The notes: generated by a model not told the origin, from the letters alone. 64,000 nucleotides of DNA from Mytilisepta virgata (GCA_028015205.1 CM051518.1:56840372-56904371); one strand, 5' to 3'. Counted from the first letter of the stretch, positions 1 to 11,739 are shown. Numbers and translations are program-made.

Positions 1-2
1 GC

Positions 3-91
3 ATCGTCGGAAACCCACGGACGGTTCCGCTTACGCTTTGCTTCCACTTGGTAAGTGGAAGTAAGCGCGACCGGCCGTGGGTTTCCGACGA
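3..91. repeat. 89-bp inverted-repeat hairpin (short foldback element)
   Basis: The outer arms (ATCGTCGGAAACCCACGG at the left, its reverse complement at the right) match perfectly over 18 bp. Pairing continues imperfectly toward a small loop near 48-52, with a few extra bases in the left arm. It is much more GC-rich than its surroundings. A diverged half-copy lies at 52811-52854, so this is a dispersed family and not a local accident. Confidence 0.8.
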
Positions 92-840
92 TTATCTACA
101 TGTAAAGACCTAAAATGTTCATTTATTTCAATACATGTATTTTTCCGTTATTTTTCATGACGCCTTTTTCAGTCTGCAATTCAAGGTGGCAGTTCTACAT
201 GTAGTCTGGAAAATAGGTCACAACAAATAAGTATATTCAACTCTCTCTCTCGGCTTTCATCTGGAAATCCTACGCAAAGATTACAACGTAATTGTCATAT
301 AATTCGTACAATATAGAATTCCTAATGGCAAATATTCAACAGATGTACTTAAATTTTTAAATTCTTTTAATTGTTGTGTTTTTTTCTCTGTATTACTTTT
401 CGCTCATTTTTTTGAATTGTTTCATCTTGATTTAGTCTATAGGTTTGGTGATCTGTATTGTTTTGCTGGTATTTATATGACTTTGCAACAAATGCGTAGT
501 AGACAAATAATGTATCTTGGTATATCGTATGAAAACGTCACGATTTCATGTCAAAGTGATTTACTGTCTGCCAGTAGGTGTATCAAATATATAGTTTTGG
601 TTTTTGCTTTATTTCGTGACAGCTATTGATTTGAACCGTATTATTATGGAATAATTGTTTATTTGAAGTCATTCGAGAAAATCTGGAGACAAGCAGCAAT
701 TATCGCATACTTATCCTCCGCAAAACTTGGATTATTAGAGACTTTCCGAGTTTCCTTCAAAATCATATATGGCTGTATAAATAATGCTTACAAAACTAGC
801 GAATTTTTCATTTTGTCAGTTTCGATATTGATAAGAAATG

Positions 841-887
841 TTTTTTGTTTTGTTTTGTTTTGTTTTGTTTTGTTTGTTTTGCTTATT
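841..887 (+). repeat. (TTTTG)n microsatellite
   Basis: Consecutive TTTTG units, slightly degenerate at both ends. The run makes a meaningless Phe/Val/Leu/Cys-rich peptide in one frame. Confidence 0.85.
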
Positions 888-1082
888 TTAATTGCGATGG
901 TAGACTCAACATTAAATGATCGGACGTTTCATTGTCTCAAGAATGAACATAGAGACTATCCTGACTTCTTTCATTATTTCACCTCATAAAGCAGTAAATC
1001 TTTAATAATATAAGACAGTTTTAGTATTTCAGAAAAGGGACGACGAACTGCAACTTCGTCGCTAGGATCAAATTAGAAATAA

Positions 1083-1264
1083 AAAGGCCAGGATTTTGGA
1101 CAAAATAAAAGATGCAGGACCTGTATGGATCAGGAAATTTTTGGTATAAATGAAAATAAAAATTAGACAATAGCGGCAGAAAAGAATGCAGGACCAACAT
1201 TTCGACGAAAAAAATAGGCAGGATCAAACATTTGATCCTAGAACACCCCCCCCCCCCCCCACCC
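1083..1264 (+). repeat. Dispersed 'GGCAGGATCAAA' repeat, copy 1, with poly-C tract
   Basis: Contains the phrases GCAGGACCTGT, AAATGAAAATAAAAATT and GGCAGGATCAAACATTTGAT, then a run of about 17 C. The same ordered phrases recur at 37202-37330 (plus) and 58720-58980 (minus), which marks a dispersed non-coding family. No coding capacity is seen. Confidence 0.7.
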
Positions 1265-2740
1265 CATTAAAATCAAATGGTTGCTCCCTAATCGGAAATG
1301 ATTCCACATTTCAAGAATTTATGTCTCATTCCCACTGCGCAAGACTGAAAAAGGGGGACAACCAGAGGAACAAACCAGAACATTGTAGCGCAAACTTTAA
1401 TGCCAAGTTAAACCATTTAAGGAAAGATTTATGCATTACGGAGAAACTTCTTCACTTCTTTAAATTTCTAAATATTGTAAAAACAATTATTTCCGTACCA
1501 ACTTCATGGCCAGCACCGAATGGAAGTATTAGTGAAACGAATACTTAGTTATGTTTTTATTTTCCTCTTTATTTTTGTGGTTAGATGAAACGGTAGGCTT
1601 ATAACTCTTAATTGTTGACTACATTAAATTATTTGTCAATTTTCGCAATTTATTATCATATTTTTTACCCACAGAACATTCGACAACTCACTTGTTTACA
1701 TATTGTTGCAAGCTGTTTCGCAGCTTTTTTGTTTTATCTTGTTTTATTTTTGGTTGATCATATTTTGGACCAGAAAAGTACACTTTCTCTTTCATAGTCT
1801 TGGTTTAAAAAACTTTGAATTACACTTATTCTAGCTATACTCTTTTTATGTATATGAAATGTTCTAGGTAAATTTCTACATAATTGTCGACCATTGATGA
1901 TTTTGGGGAATTTTGTAAAGACTGCAATGTTTTATTTTAAGATCTGCCAATATTAATGGTTTGAGGAAATACGACGGTTGCACTTTAAATAGTAGTGGTG
2001 GAAAGTTATTTCAAAGCCAATTTCTTTGTTTTACGTTTTTTAGAGAACAAATGGCACGTTTTATCTCTGTAATTAATGTTTTGAGACAAAACGCGTAGTG
2101 AAAATCCTTCATTTTCTGTGGTTATATTTTGATTAAAGGTCACATAATCTGTGACAGTTTTGTTTTACGGAAATTATAAATCCCAAAAACCTATTCTATG
2201 TTTGATGGATTTTAGCTGCATATTTGTAGACCAATTAGTTTTTCACACCTGCCTTCGAAAATAACGATTTTCTTTCAAATTTATTATTACGTAATTCTTC
2301 AAATGGATATAAATTATTTATCATTTGAGATTTGAGAGTAATTACATATATTATCCATTAAGGATATAAATATTCATGAAAACAGTAATATAAATATATA
2401 TAAGTACAGATAATTCTTATAACTACTAATCTATATGCATTACATTTATAACTGTACATCGAGTTAACCCCAACACTTTTCACCAAGTGAAATTTGTCTG
2501 ACTCTTTGCTCTATGTTTTATCCTTTATTTTAAGTTTTCCGACTTTTATTCCAAGCTGGGGATAATTTATTTTTTCCGTGCTTCTGTCAAGACTGGGCTG
2601 AAGGCACACTATTACTGTCTAATTATCATGACTGACAATGGACTTCCTGTTTCTATGACACGAAGTCAATGAGATATGTACATTCTGACAAACTATGTCT
2701 AGTTGTTAGTAATCAAAGCCAAAACTATAACCCAGTGTTA

Positions 2741-3134
2741 GGCCACATCAAATTGATTTTTAGTTCTTTGGATTTTTTAAGGAAAGAATAGGTGCGAGCG
2801 AGCGAAATTTTTTCTTGAGGACTTTTTTTTTCAGGCGAAGATCAAATTTACGTGAAGCACAAGTATTTTAAACTAAAATATTGCAAAAAATGGAAAAAAA
2901 TTGTAATTTTTTACAAAATTTTAGGACCGGACAAACACTTTTTACTTCTAATTTCTTGAAAAATGAAGAATTCAGGGCGGATTTTCAGTATTTTTGCAAT
3001 ATGAAGCGCCAAAATGTTTCTTTCTCAAAATTATACGAAGAACGAAAATCAAAATGTTTCTTTCTTAAAATTATACGAAGAACGAAAATCAGGGCGGCGA
3101 AATCCAAAGAACTAAAAATCAATATGGTGTGGCC
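2741..3134. mobile_element. TIR-bounded non-autonomous element (GGCCACA family), copy 1
   Basis: The left end GGCCACATCAAATTGATTTT is mirrored at the right end by AAAATCAATATGGTGTGGCC, giving terminal inverted repeats of about 30 bp that include AGTTCTTTGGA. Inside, a phrase of about 49 bp containing CAAAATGTTTCTTTCT is duplicated in tandem (about 3010-3090). Related copies are at 55275-55559 and, nested, near 46520-46949. The open frame inside is low complexity and not credible as a gene. Confidence 0.75.
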
Positions 3135-6100
3135 TTATAAATGTAGCAATGTCCAAAATGGTCGAGCAATAAACGAATACTCATCCTTTTCCCAATGCTT
3201 GCAATTCTATAACGGCAAATTTTAAAATGTATTAAGGTTTTATTCTGTTGTTACCTAGATAAATTTCATGAGTGGTTGACGTGTAAATCCTCAAATGGTT
3301 TGAGATATGTCTATGCTACTTTCATTCCGACGCTATAGTAGCGACATATTTAAAAAAATTAATGCTTATAATCACAGTTCACACTGATATTTTTCTGTCA
3401 TTCTAATGCTTAATCTCTGTGCTGAGGGAATAAGTTAGGCAGTGAAATCCGTCAAAATATCATACTACAATGCCACAGTTAAAATAGCATCGAGAAATAG
3501 CCTTCAATATCCAAAGCGGTTTATACCATTAAATAAGCTCAGAGACGACATGAGACAAGCAAACTTTAAAAACACAACAGCACAATGAAAGCTAATATCA
3601 AAATACTTAAGAAAAAAGAACAAGGGCCCTTTCCTCCTGATATTGTTTCATTCGATGGTTTAATTTTAAATGTATTGATCATGTTGATACTATATTTAAA
3701 TGGATAATTGCGTCACACCTTGTTCTCCAATAAAGGCTAAGCTAATATATATATATATACATGTATTAGTTTATTAACACTTGATGATGAAAAAACTAAT
3801 GAAATTATAACTGAGCTATTGCCTTTGCGATACAGCAGTGCATCATGGCCGATGTTAAGTAACTGTTACTGGCATTATATTTAAAACAAAACAAATTAAA
3901 GTATTAAATAGGCAAGGACATTTCAAAATATCTACAAACTGGTACGCCAGAGAAACTAAAATAATTATGTGTTTGAATCTTTTGAAACTTGGATCTGTTG
4001 TCGAAACCTACAGTTTTAAGGTTTTAATTAAAGTGACGGTGCAATAATGGTCAGGGCATAATAATCACAATCAGGTATCCATTTTAATATTTAACATAAG
4101 TTTTAACAGGTTGGGAAAGGTTGAGTAAAAAATACTATACAGACTGAACAGATTTGTAGAATTTCTGCCTGCATACATCACATATATTGTCACAGCGCTT
4201 AGGGACTTTAAAGTGTTCAAGTTGTGCCTTAGAAATATTTTGTTTAAACATTGATTTGCAGCACACACAACACAATGGCTTCATCGTCGTTATTTACACG
4301 TGCTTCTTTACATGATTATGATATAAAGATGAGTGATGTTATAAATAAAAAAAACCTCATTTAGTCCACATTTACTCGTGTAAGCACGGCAATATAATCA
4401 AACTTGGGGAGGAAGCTGCACAAAGGAACGGGGGAATCTTGAATTTATTTTGTGCTAAATATTTAGTGATAATTAAAAATTTTAGGTAGGGAAAATAAAG
4501 AAAGCATTTGCGGTTTTAAAAAATATGACAAAAATGCGAATCTAGCACGAAACCAAAAAATTAGCTCTCTCCAAGATTCGAACTCGCAGAGAGTTTAATT
4601 GTTATTAAATGACCAACAACAGCACCGACTGAGCTATGGCGACCATACTTTTCCGGTAATATAAAGGTATATGTATCTTAATTAAAGTATTGAATTGATT
4701 TTTTTAAAGAAAAGTTCTATTTTCGTTAAAAGACACATTTAGAACCAAAACAAGAAACACACAAAATTTGACCATTAATGCAGTCTTTCAGGAAAACGTT
4801 TTATGTATTTGGTTCTGGAGGTGCTTGTCAGGGAATTTCCACTTAAAAGGTGCGGAAAACCTCTCGAAAATGACAAAAATGCGTTTTCAACGTTTTTTAT
4901 GAGCTTACTGTAAGTTATGTGTTGGATTTATCAATGCAGAGAATTGAGACGCAAACAGAAACTATTTTTACTATGAGAAAAAAATAAATTTCACGGATAC
5001 TAACTACTTTTAGAAAATGGCCCTCTGAGTGAAACATTTTCTCGCCTTATTGTCCCAACCTCTTTGTCTTAAGACAATCGATTAATACCAGGGTTTAATA
5101 ACTACATGGAAGTTATTTTGAAAACGTAAGTGATATTTTGTAAAGAGTTGATGAATTAATGAAAATGAAAACTACATTTCTCCTATTTTTGACGTGTTTA
5201 ATCGGTGGGATAAAAATACATAATATTTTTAACCACTTCCGGTGATTAAATTTCAAAAACTATTAGATGGTAAAATCTACTAACATTTGAAAATTCTTCC
5301 TAACTTTATTTTTGAATTGCGTCATGTGGTATCGCCCAGGCTTTCCATATTCTTGTGATATTTTAATAAAAAAAACTATAATAGAATCAATCATGTTGGA
5401 GTTAGGCGACTAATATGGGAAGTAGGTAAGAAGGGGCTGCATTAAAAATCACAAATATGAATATTTTTACGCTTTAATGTCTAAACATATAAACAAAGAC
5501 ACAAAACGATAACTGACAAACACCTGGAATTCTGTACATTATTAACTACAAATATAATTTAAAATTTTTTTTCACATAATATATTAATAATATCAATATT
5601 GTACAGTTACTTAAAACAACAATTAACAATCATATCTCCTGAATCGAAATATTTCGATGGCACTAAATGTTTAAGAAATAGCTGCCTAAAATATACTATT
5701 TACACAAATCAGACAATAGATAAAAGTAATAAATAAGTTTAATAATATCATTTCACTATTTTACAAAACAAGTATAAAAGTGAAGTATGTGTTAGTTAGG
5801 ATAGAAAATTATTTATTCTTCCGTTAAATCAATAAGGATAATTTAAAAATATTTTGGAGTTTTGTTTCCTGATATGTCGGTGGTTAGTATCGCATCAGAG
5901 TGTTCCGGCACCTTGCCATGGTTCATTCCCACTTGGTCTATTCTCAGTCGTTCTACTCGTATTTAGTCTTCCATCTAGTCTATTCGTCTGCTAAATAATT
6001 TTACTCGTGTTAAATTTGGTCTACTTTTGAAATTTATATCATATCCCACTGTAAACAAGTGGTATTTGTTTTACAAAATATTCCTTTTTAAAAAAATCGT

Positions 6101-7020
6101 TGAGATTTTATCGAATATGCTTTTTTATTTATATTCTGTAAAACTACAAGATAACAAAGGGATTAAAACCATTAATCAAATGGCTTCAAATGGCTCATTA
6201 AAATCAAATTAAGTCATCTTCGTGTTGTTTTTGTTAATTTTTAAGTTGTACAGTTTGATGTTTTAATTAACAATTCACAGAAACAACGTTGTTCTGGAAA
6301 GTAACTTCAATCAATAAATAACACAATGCATATATATAAGTTCGTAACAGGAGAGAGCAGCATAAACATGTACGAAATGGAAGTAGGCCAAAATTTCTTT
6401 GTCATTGTATGTTATATTATCATCGCAAAAATCATTCTTTTAATGGAAGAATATTTATCAAAGTATTTATTAACAATAACCCGATTTAAAATTCAACCTG
6501 AGTCGTCATAAATTACATCTGCAATGAAAAAAAAACATTTTGACAGATAAAATCAAAGATAATGATAAACTTCATATATCTTTTTACCACTTGTAAAACT
6601 CTAATCGATCGGTTAATAGGTCAAATTGTGTATGCTTATTAGCAAATAAAAAAAAATCTAATGACATTATCTTCAAGAAGTATACTAACGAGAAAAAACT
6701 AAGGCTCGATCAGATCAGATATGTCGGAAAAAGTATATTTAAGCAACCAGACATTGCAAAAATTCTACAAGACCAAAATCTCATTACAAGGCGCATTTGA
6801 GAAAACACTAACCTATAAAAAAGTAAAACAAAGACACAACCCGCATAGTAAACCAAAGACAATCTGAACAAGACAGCACAAAATCTAAAGCACTCTGTTG
6901 TATTATCAATCGACCCAATGTTTTTTGGGGGGATTAATTTAGACCTTTAAGATCTTGTTGACTCTCGATAATTGTTCTTAGAAGAAAAAAATAATCACAA
7001 ATGATATTCATATAATCTTG
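3135..7020. other. Intergenic stretch, no gene recognised
   Basis: AT-rich, with only short unconvincing open frames and no exon-like conserved block. A short (TA)n run lies near 3745-3758. One tRNA-like relic is listed separately. Confidence 0.55.
4563..4644 (-). pseudogene. tRNA-like sequence (tRNA-derived relic)
   Basis: On the minus strand an A-box-like TAGCTCAGTCGG is followed about 50 nt later by a B-box-like GAGTTCGAATC, the usual tRNA internal promoter order. An anticodon-like stem of 7 bp and a T-arm with two mismatches can be drawn, but the acceptor ends do not pair. It is therefore more likely a tRNA pseudogene or SINE head than a working tRNA gene. No SINE body could be recognised next to it. 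Confidence 0.4.
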
Positions 7021-7056
7021 TCCCAGCGGGATGATATACACACCATCCCGCTGGGA
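7021..7056. repeat. Perfect 13-bp hairpin
   Basis: TCCCAGCGGGATG and its exact reverse complement are separated by a 10-nt spacer. The GC-rich stem stands out in AT-rich DNA. It could be a transposon end or a structured RNA; nothing nearby decides. Confidence 0.7.
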
Positions 7057-8297
7057 AACCCATATTGCACCCCATAAAAAATCAATGTACAACACGCGTC
7101 AAAATAAATAATATATGATAATGAGAATATGATACCTTTTTTTTTTCATATTATACCCCATATCAACCCCAAGACACCAATATCACACCGAGAGCTATGA
7201 AAAAAACCATATGATATTCTGTATTTATATCGTGATGTTATCAGCACTCGACTGATATCGTCCCTCGGGCTGATAACAAGGGCAATATGAAAAAGGCCAT
7301 GTATTAATCTATAATTATCATAACGCAAGGTGAAATTTCTGAATGACCACCCTTCTGAATTATTAAAACCCCTTTTCCAAGTATCATGATATAAATTGTA
7401 TATACATATTTGTACCACAATCTAGATCACATTTTATATTTCCAAACGTTTGCAGCACGAAGGCGTTCCAATAATATTATTTGTGGGCGCAAAACAAATT
7501 AATAATGTACAAGAATTAAATTTGGCATTAAGTGCGACAAGAGCCAATTGATCTAGAGCAATGAAATATATATTTACAAACAAGTAATGATACGAACATC
7601 AACTTATTGGTGAAAAAAAACATTAATAGTCTATTAAGTTCCACTAAAATACACCAATACTAAGCTCCAAATTTATTCCCTAGGTAACAACGACATTATA
7701 ATTGTTGACATACCTTAAATTACATGGCTAATAGTTATTGACAAGTAAAACAATTCATCAAATTTTTCATTAACACGCAATCAATACCTAAGAATGGTAA
7801 TTTTAGTCCGTTATAAACTACTTTTTATTTACACACTCTCTTATTTGTTTACTCTTTTTTCCAAAATAATATTCTGAATGTTAGCTTTTTAGTTTTGAAA
7901 ATAGCTGATAACGCGTTTCAAAGTTTTAGCTCCCGGTTGATTTCCAAGTTATTTAATTAAACAAATTGATTTCGATCTGGTAAAGTTACAAAAAGCTGAA
8001 CAAATATACGGCGTAGACATTATTTTACATAGGGGAAATTGTAATACGTACAGTTAACCTGTTCAGTATGTATTATCAATGTTTAATTCAATAAATTTTA
8101 GTAAAATTAGTTACTCATGGGTAAATTTTGAGTATATCGATGAATTTAATACGGACCGGAAACAGTCCAGCCAAAATACAGGTACAGGTACTTTTAAGAT
8201 CAATTTATCCTTTGGGAATTAATATTATTAAAAATATTCCGTGATGATATCAATTTTGATGTACAAGATACAGATTTTACAACAATGGACAGTTGAC

Positions 8298-8411
8298 TAT
8301 GAAATTTATCAACTCGAGATAATTAAATTTTCATTTTTAATTTGCGAGGCTTATCCGAGCAGTTTAAAAAAAAAATGAAAAATTAATTACCAAGAGTTGA
8401 TAAATTTCATA
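8298..8411. repeat. Inverted repeat / small MITE, ~114 bp
   Basis: The left arm starting TATGAAATTTATCAACTC is mirrored by the right arm ending GAGTTGATAAATTTCATA. Pairing continues through AT-rich sequence to a loop region containing GCGAGGCTTATCCGAGC. Arms are about 45 bp with small indels. No coding content. Confidence 0.7.
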
Positions 8412-8585
8412 AATAACGCGTCAAGAGTTTTAGAATCTTTTTTTGTAATGATAACGTAAAACTCCGAGAGGTCTTCGGAGCGGTTTTTTTCGGCAGAAAA
8501 TATCACGAGCTTCAACCAACAAGTGGTGATATCAGAATTTATCAAACGGGTCAAGAGATGAATAAAAGCGCATAAAATAAGAGAA

Positions 8586-8660
8586 GTCGATTTCCGACTC
8601 ATCAGCTGTACCCAAGGCCAAATATGTCGAAAACCAAATCCATTATACAAAACGTTGAAA
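8586..8660 (-). other. Degenerate hammerhead-like motif in retroelement 3'-end relic
   Basis: On the minus strand CTGATGA (8605 to 8599) is followed by a 4-bp stem GTCG/CGAC, as in hammerhead stem II, but the expected GAAA box is replaced by TTCT. Upstream lies a phrase (TTTTCAACGTTTTGTATAATGG, interrupted, then CATATTTGGCCTTGGGTACAG) that also occurs, diverged, at 28110-28170. Another CTGATGA after GGGCACAG lies at 8902-8896 without a GAAA box. These look like dead copies of one retroelement-associated tail. Confidence 0.5.
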
Positions 8661-8905
8661 AGCAAACTTAAAAGCCAAAATTACCGAAAACCATCTAAGG
8701 ACAGAGCTGTGCACGAGAGGATTACTCATTACTTTTAACAAAACTTTTTTATTGCAGTTTTAAGATAAAAGTTTCATACGAGCATCGAAAAACTAGCAGC
8801 TGGGCTGGTGATACCTTCGGGAATAAGAAGTCACCCAGGAGAGGTATCCACTTAATATTACATATCAGTTTTGAGGCACAAGGTGTGCACATCTCTCATC
8901 AGCTG

Positions 8906-9524
8906 TGCCCAATGCCCAAAATCTAAAAAGCCAAAACAACAACTCAAAAAAAAACGTTTGTAACTCTTATACATACTGAATAAATAACAATCATACTTCG
9001 AAGTTTTCTTCCTGGATCATATTGGGATATATTGATAATCATAATATGTTTTAATGTATGGGATGTCGTCAGTTAAATAATTTTTGTTTTATTTCGTTCT
9101 ATGAATTGGAATTCGATGAAAAAGTTGTAATTTCGGAATTATGTGCATTTCATAATGGCATATGTCCCAGAAGTCAACTTGCTTCAGAATGTTAAGAAAA
9201 AAGTCACAATCAAATTTAAATGGTATCTACCATAAAGTTAATATAGTTATATAATTCTGTGACAATGAGATATTTTACTTGTGTTTTATGTTTTTTTTTT
9301 TACACTTGGTACTGAAATACTAGACAAAATATTTTAACGTGTGCAACATATAATGTATTTTCTATGTATTTTTTACCTTTAAATATAAGATATCGTGGAA
9401 TCGCTACACTATTTCTACCCGTATTACTTATTTACAATAAAAGATCTGTACATTTAACCAGCTATTCTCTGTTAATCTTCTCTGGACCAACATAGTATAT
9501 CAATTGACTCAGAACACACCCGCT
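8906..9524. other. Downstream flank of the TRIM-like gene, nothing recognised
   Basis: AT-rich and presumably partly 3' untranslated sequence of the minus-strand gene. No AATAAA on the minus strand is convincingly placed here. Confidence 0.4.
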
Positions 9525-10484
9525 TCACTTTTCGACGGCATTTTGTTGACTCTGTTGGCGGCGTTTCTCGCGAGAATTGTCTTGCTTCGTTGCAAGTTTC
9601 GCTTGCATTTTCTTCTTTATTTTAAAAACGGAATCAACCGGAAGTGAAATAACTTTTAAAGTTCCAAGTGACTGAGCTTCCAAAACAGCAGTAATGTCTG
9701 GTTCATTTACTGTAAGTTCTATGTGTTCCATGTTATTTGACAATTCATAGACAGCATTCTGTTCCTTGCCAACCGAGTCGTTCAACAAATGCATTGCCAG
9801 AAATGTTTGTCTGTCAGATGCGTATTTTCGCATCGCAGAAATGTCGTCTGCAATTTTTCGAACACTTTCTCTTCTTTTTTCAATCTCTCCAATGGTTTTT
9901 TCGGATGCTATTTTGTATTCTGATTCACGAGTGTTCAGTTCTGCTTCCATTTTCTGATCCAGTTGATCAAGATGATCAGTTATTAAGCTTCGAATCAAAT
10001 TTTTATGCTTCCGACATTGGGCAATTTGTTCCTCGAACTTTCTTACATATTCTTCTCTTTCTTTCTGTGCAGTTTCCAAGTATGCAGCTATGTCATCTAT
10101 ATTTTTCTCAATATCACCCAAGAGTTCAGATGATTTTGCATTGTACACTACATCATTCAGAGGCTTTAAATGCTGACATTCCACGTGGTTTTCAGAAACG
10201 CACCGAACGCAACAAGGGTGTTTGTGTTCTTGACAATACATTTCATATTCAAGTTTGTGATCCAAGCAACACTGTTCGGTTTTTAAAACGAATGTCGGAA
10301 TTTCACTGTAATGCTGCACGGGTATTGTATGGTGGGATTTCGAGATTTTTGAAAGTTTGTGATGTTCAGCGCATGTTTTACACAGAGCTTCTTCACACTC
10401 TGGACAAAACGTTTCAGCTGTTACTCGAGATTTCTTCTTTTGTTCACATATGCTACATGCTGTCTTAGGTTTTGGTGGATGCAT
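9525..10484 (-). CDS. B-box zinc-finger / coiled-coil (TRIM-like) protein
   Basis: The 319-residue product starts at the Met of MHPPKPKTAC. I prefer this start because a polypyrimidine tract and CAG lie 2 nt before the ATG, which is a typical acceptor for a 5'-UTR intron, and the 15 in-frame codons upstream look intronic. Residues about 10-55 form a B-box-1-like zinc site (C10-x2-C13, then CPEC, C-x2-C and HH pairs). Residues about 75-120 form a second B-box (CLDH, YC-x2-H, CVRC, H-x3-CQH). About 120-235 is a charged coiled coil (KEREEYVRKFEEQI region). The C-terminus is Lys/Gln/Arg-rich. There is no RING finger before the B-boxes and no NHL or SPRY domain after the coil, so ubiquitin-ligase activity should not be assumed. 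TRIM-like families lacking RING are greatly expanded in bivalves, often linked to immunity. Calling this an adaptor or scaffold is an inference. Confidence 0.85.
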   Translation of the reverse strand: MHPPKPKTACSICEQKKKSRVTAETFCPECEEALCKTCAEHHKLSKISKSHHTIPVQHYSEIPTFVLKTEQCCLDHKLEYEMYCQEHKHPCCVRCVSENHVECQHLKPLNDVVYNAKSSELLGDIEKNIDDIAAYLETAQKEREEYVRKFEEQIAQCRKHKNLIRSLITDHLDQLDQKMEAELNTRESEYKIASEKTIGEIEKRRESVRKIADDISAMRKYASDRQTFLAMHLLNDSVGKEQNAVYELSNNMEHIELTVNEPDITAVLEAQSLGTLKVISLPVDSVFKIKKKMQAKLATKQDNSREKRRQQSQQNAVEK

Positions 10485-10529
10485 TGCTGAAAAAAGAAAT
10501 ATGTATTTTTCATAATTTGCCTGAAACAA

Positions 10530-11221
10530 TATAACCGTAAATCATTAACAGCATTTATATTTTACTTTTGTATTAGCATATTTTGTTCCTCTGCTGATTC
10601 ACCACAACTATCAGACTGACTTTGTTTGGCACTAAGAAGGGTGCTGTATACAAAGTAGTAGATGCTTACCCTTTCTTAGAACTTTCCTGGTTTTTACAGC
10701 AGGTTGTTTTAAAAGTTCAGTGTATTTGTGCAGTTTTAAGAATTTGGTAATTTGTGTTCCACAGTTAGTCAACGCCTGTGATATGTTTTGGACTGCTCCT
10801 CAGTCTACCTTCGTTTGTAGCTTATGTAAAACTTTTCCTCCAATCTTACTGAAACTTTACAGAGATGGGTTTTGATGCAGTTTTCGGGTTCAACCTTGAA
10901 AGATGACTGCTTCTCAATCGTAGAAACGAGTTTTGATAATTATTTGTCCGTTGTTATGAAACGTCGTAGATACAATTTCTTATATATTTGTGTTACTTTA
11001 CTCGACGGAACAATTTTTTTGTTCACAAATCTTTTTGTATGTTATAACAATATAAATTTCACCAGGCGTATTGCGTAAAAACAGTTAGTTGTATGCCCTT
11101 AAATAAAAAAATGCCTAAATTTGTGTATCGTAATATGTTACCCTTGATACTTGTAACTGTCAACTGGTAAGTTCACATATATAATAAGACAACACCCCTC
11201 TCCTTCCCCTCCCCGAGTTCA
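10530..11221. other. Upstream flank of the TRIM-like gene
   Basis: Probably contains 5'-UTR exon(s) and the promoter of the minus-strand gene, because its coding exon begins right after an acceptor-like site. No exon boundary or promoter element could be fixed. Confidence 0.35.
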
Positions 11222-11435
11222 TTACTTGTAACAAAACAACCATGTCCCCCATTCGAACGCTAAAACTTCACTTGCTTGTAATAAAACAACCATGTCCCCC
11301 ATTCGAACCTCACTTACTTGTAATAAAACAACCATGTCCCCCATTCGAACCTCATTTACATTTAATAAAACAACCATGTCCCCCATTCGAACGCTAAACT
11401 TCACTTACTTGTAATGAAACAACCATGTCCCCCAC
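11222..11435. repeat. Minisatellite, five units of ~41-58 bp
   Basis: Five copies of a unit with core ACAACCATGTCCCCCATTCG joined by variable AAC(GCTAAACTT)CACTTACTTGTAA linkers. The last copy degenerates to CCACTCC. In one minus-strand frame it reads as repeated VRMGDMVVLL, which is a by-product of the repeat. Confidence 0.85.
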
Positions 11436-11664
11436 TCCAGCATCCACCGACAATCTCTTGATTATCGCCACTGTTTCTTTTATCTCTGTTTTTACTGTCA
11501 TTGCGTTTTCTACACCCTAAGCCACTCTTTCTATTTTTTGCTTCGCAATTTTTACATGTTGAGGTACGATTAGTCCTATTTTCTGTTGCATTGCTGGTGG
11601 TATTTTCATTAGGAACGTTTCTGCACCTGCAGTCTCCCCAGCAAGAGGGAAGACAACTTGACAT
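11401..11664 (-). other. Small Cys-rich open frame, status doubtful
   Basis: An 87-codon frame (MSSCLPSCWGDCRCRN...) with ten Cys and several Asn-x-Thr/Ser sites, resembling a secreted mini-protein in composition. There is no signal peptide at the apparent start. The frame stays open upstream for about 20 codons to a TAA just after an acceptor-like TTTCAG, so a preceding exon would have to join out of phase. Its C-terminal end runs into the minisatellite. I do not recognise a family. It could be a chance frame. Confidence 0.25.
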
Positions 11665-11739
11665 TTTTCTGTTATTAGCCAGCTGTGTTGTCTGTGGTAG
11701 TGTTTGTTCTCTTATATTTTACTGAAATAGAATTATTAT

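Larger units (their letters stand above)
92..2740. other. Intergenic stretch without a recognised gene
   Basis: AT-rich sequence. The longest open frames (about 60-120 codons) have low-complexity composition, no domain and no plausible splice context. Two recognisable items lie inside: a TTTTG microsatellite and one copy of a dispersed repeat with a poly-C tract, listed separately. Confidence 0.6.

Noticed and set aside
9737..10468. 243-codon plus-strand frame opposite the B-box protein
   Set aside because: It is the antisense shadow of a gene with clear zinc-finger motifs; its own composition shows no domain.
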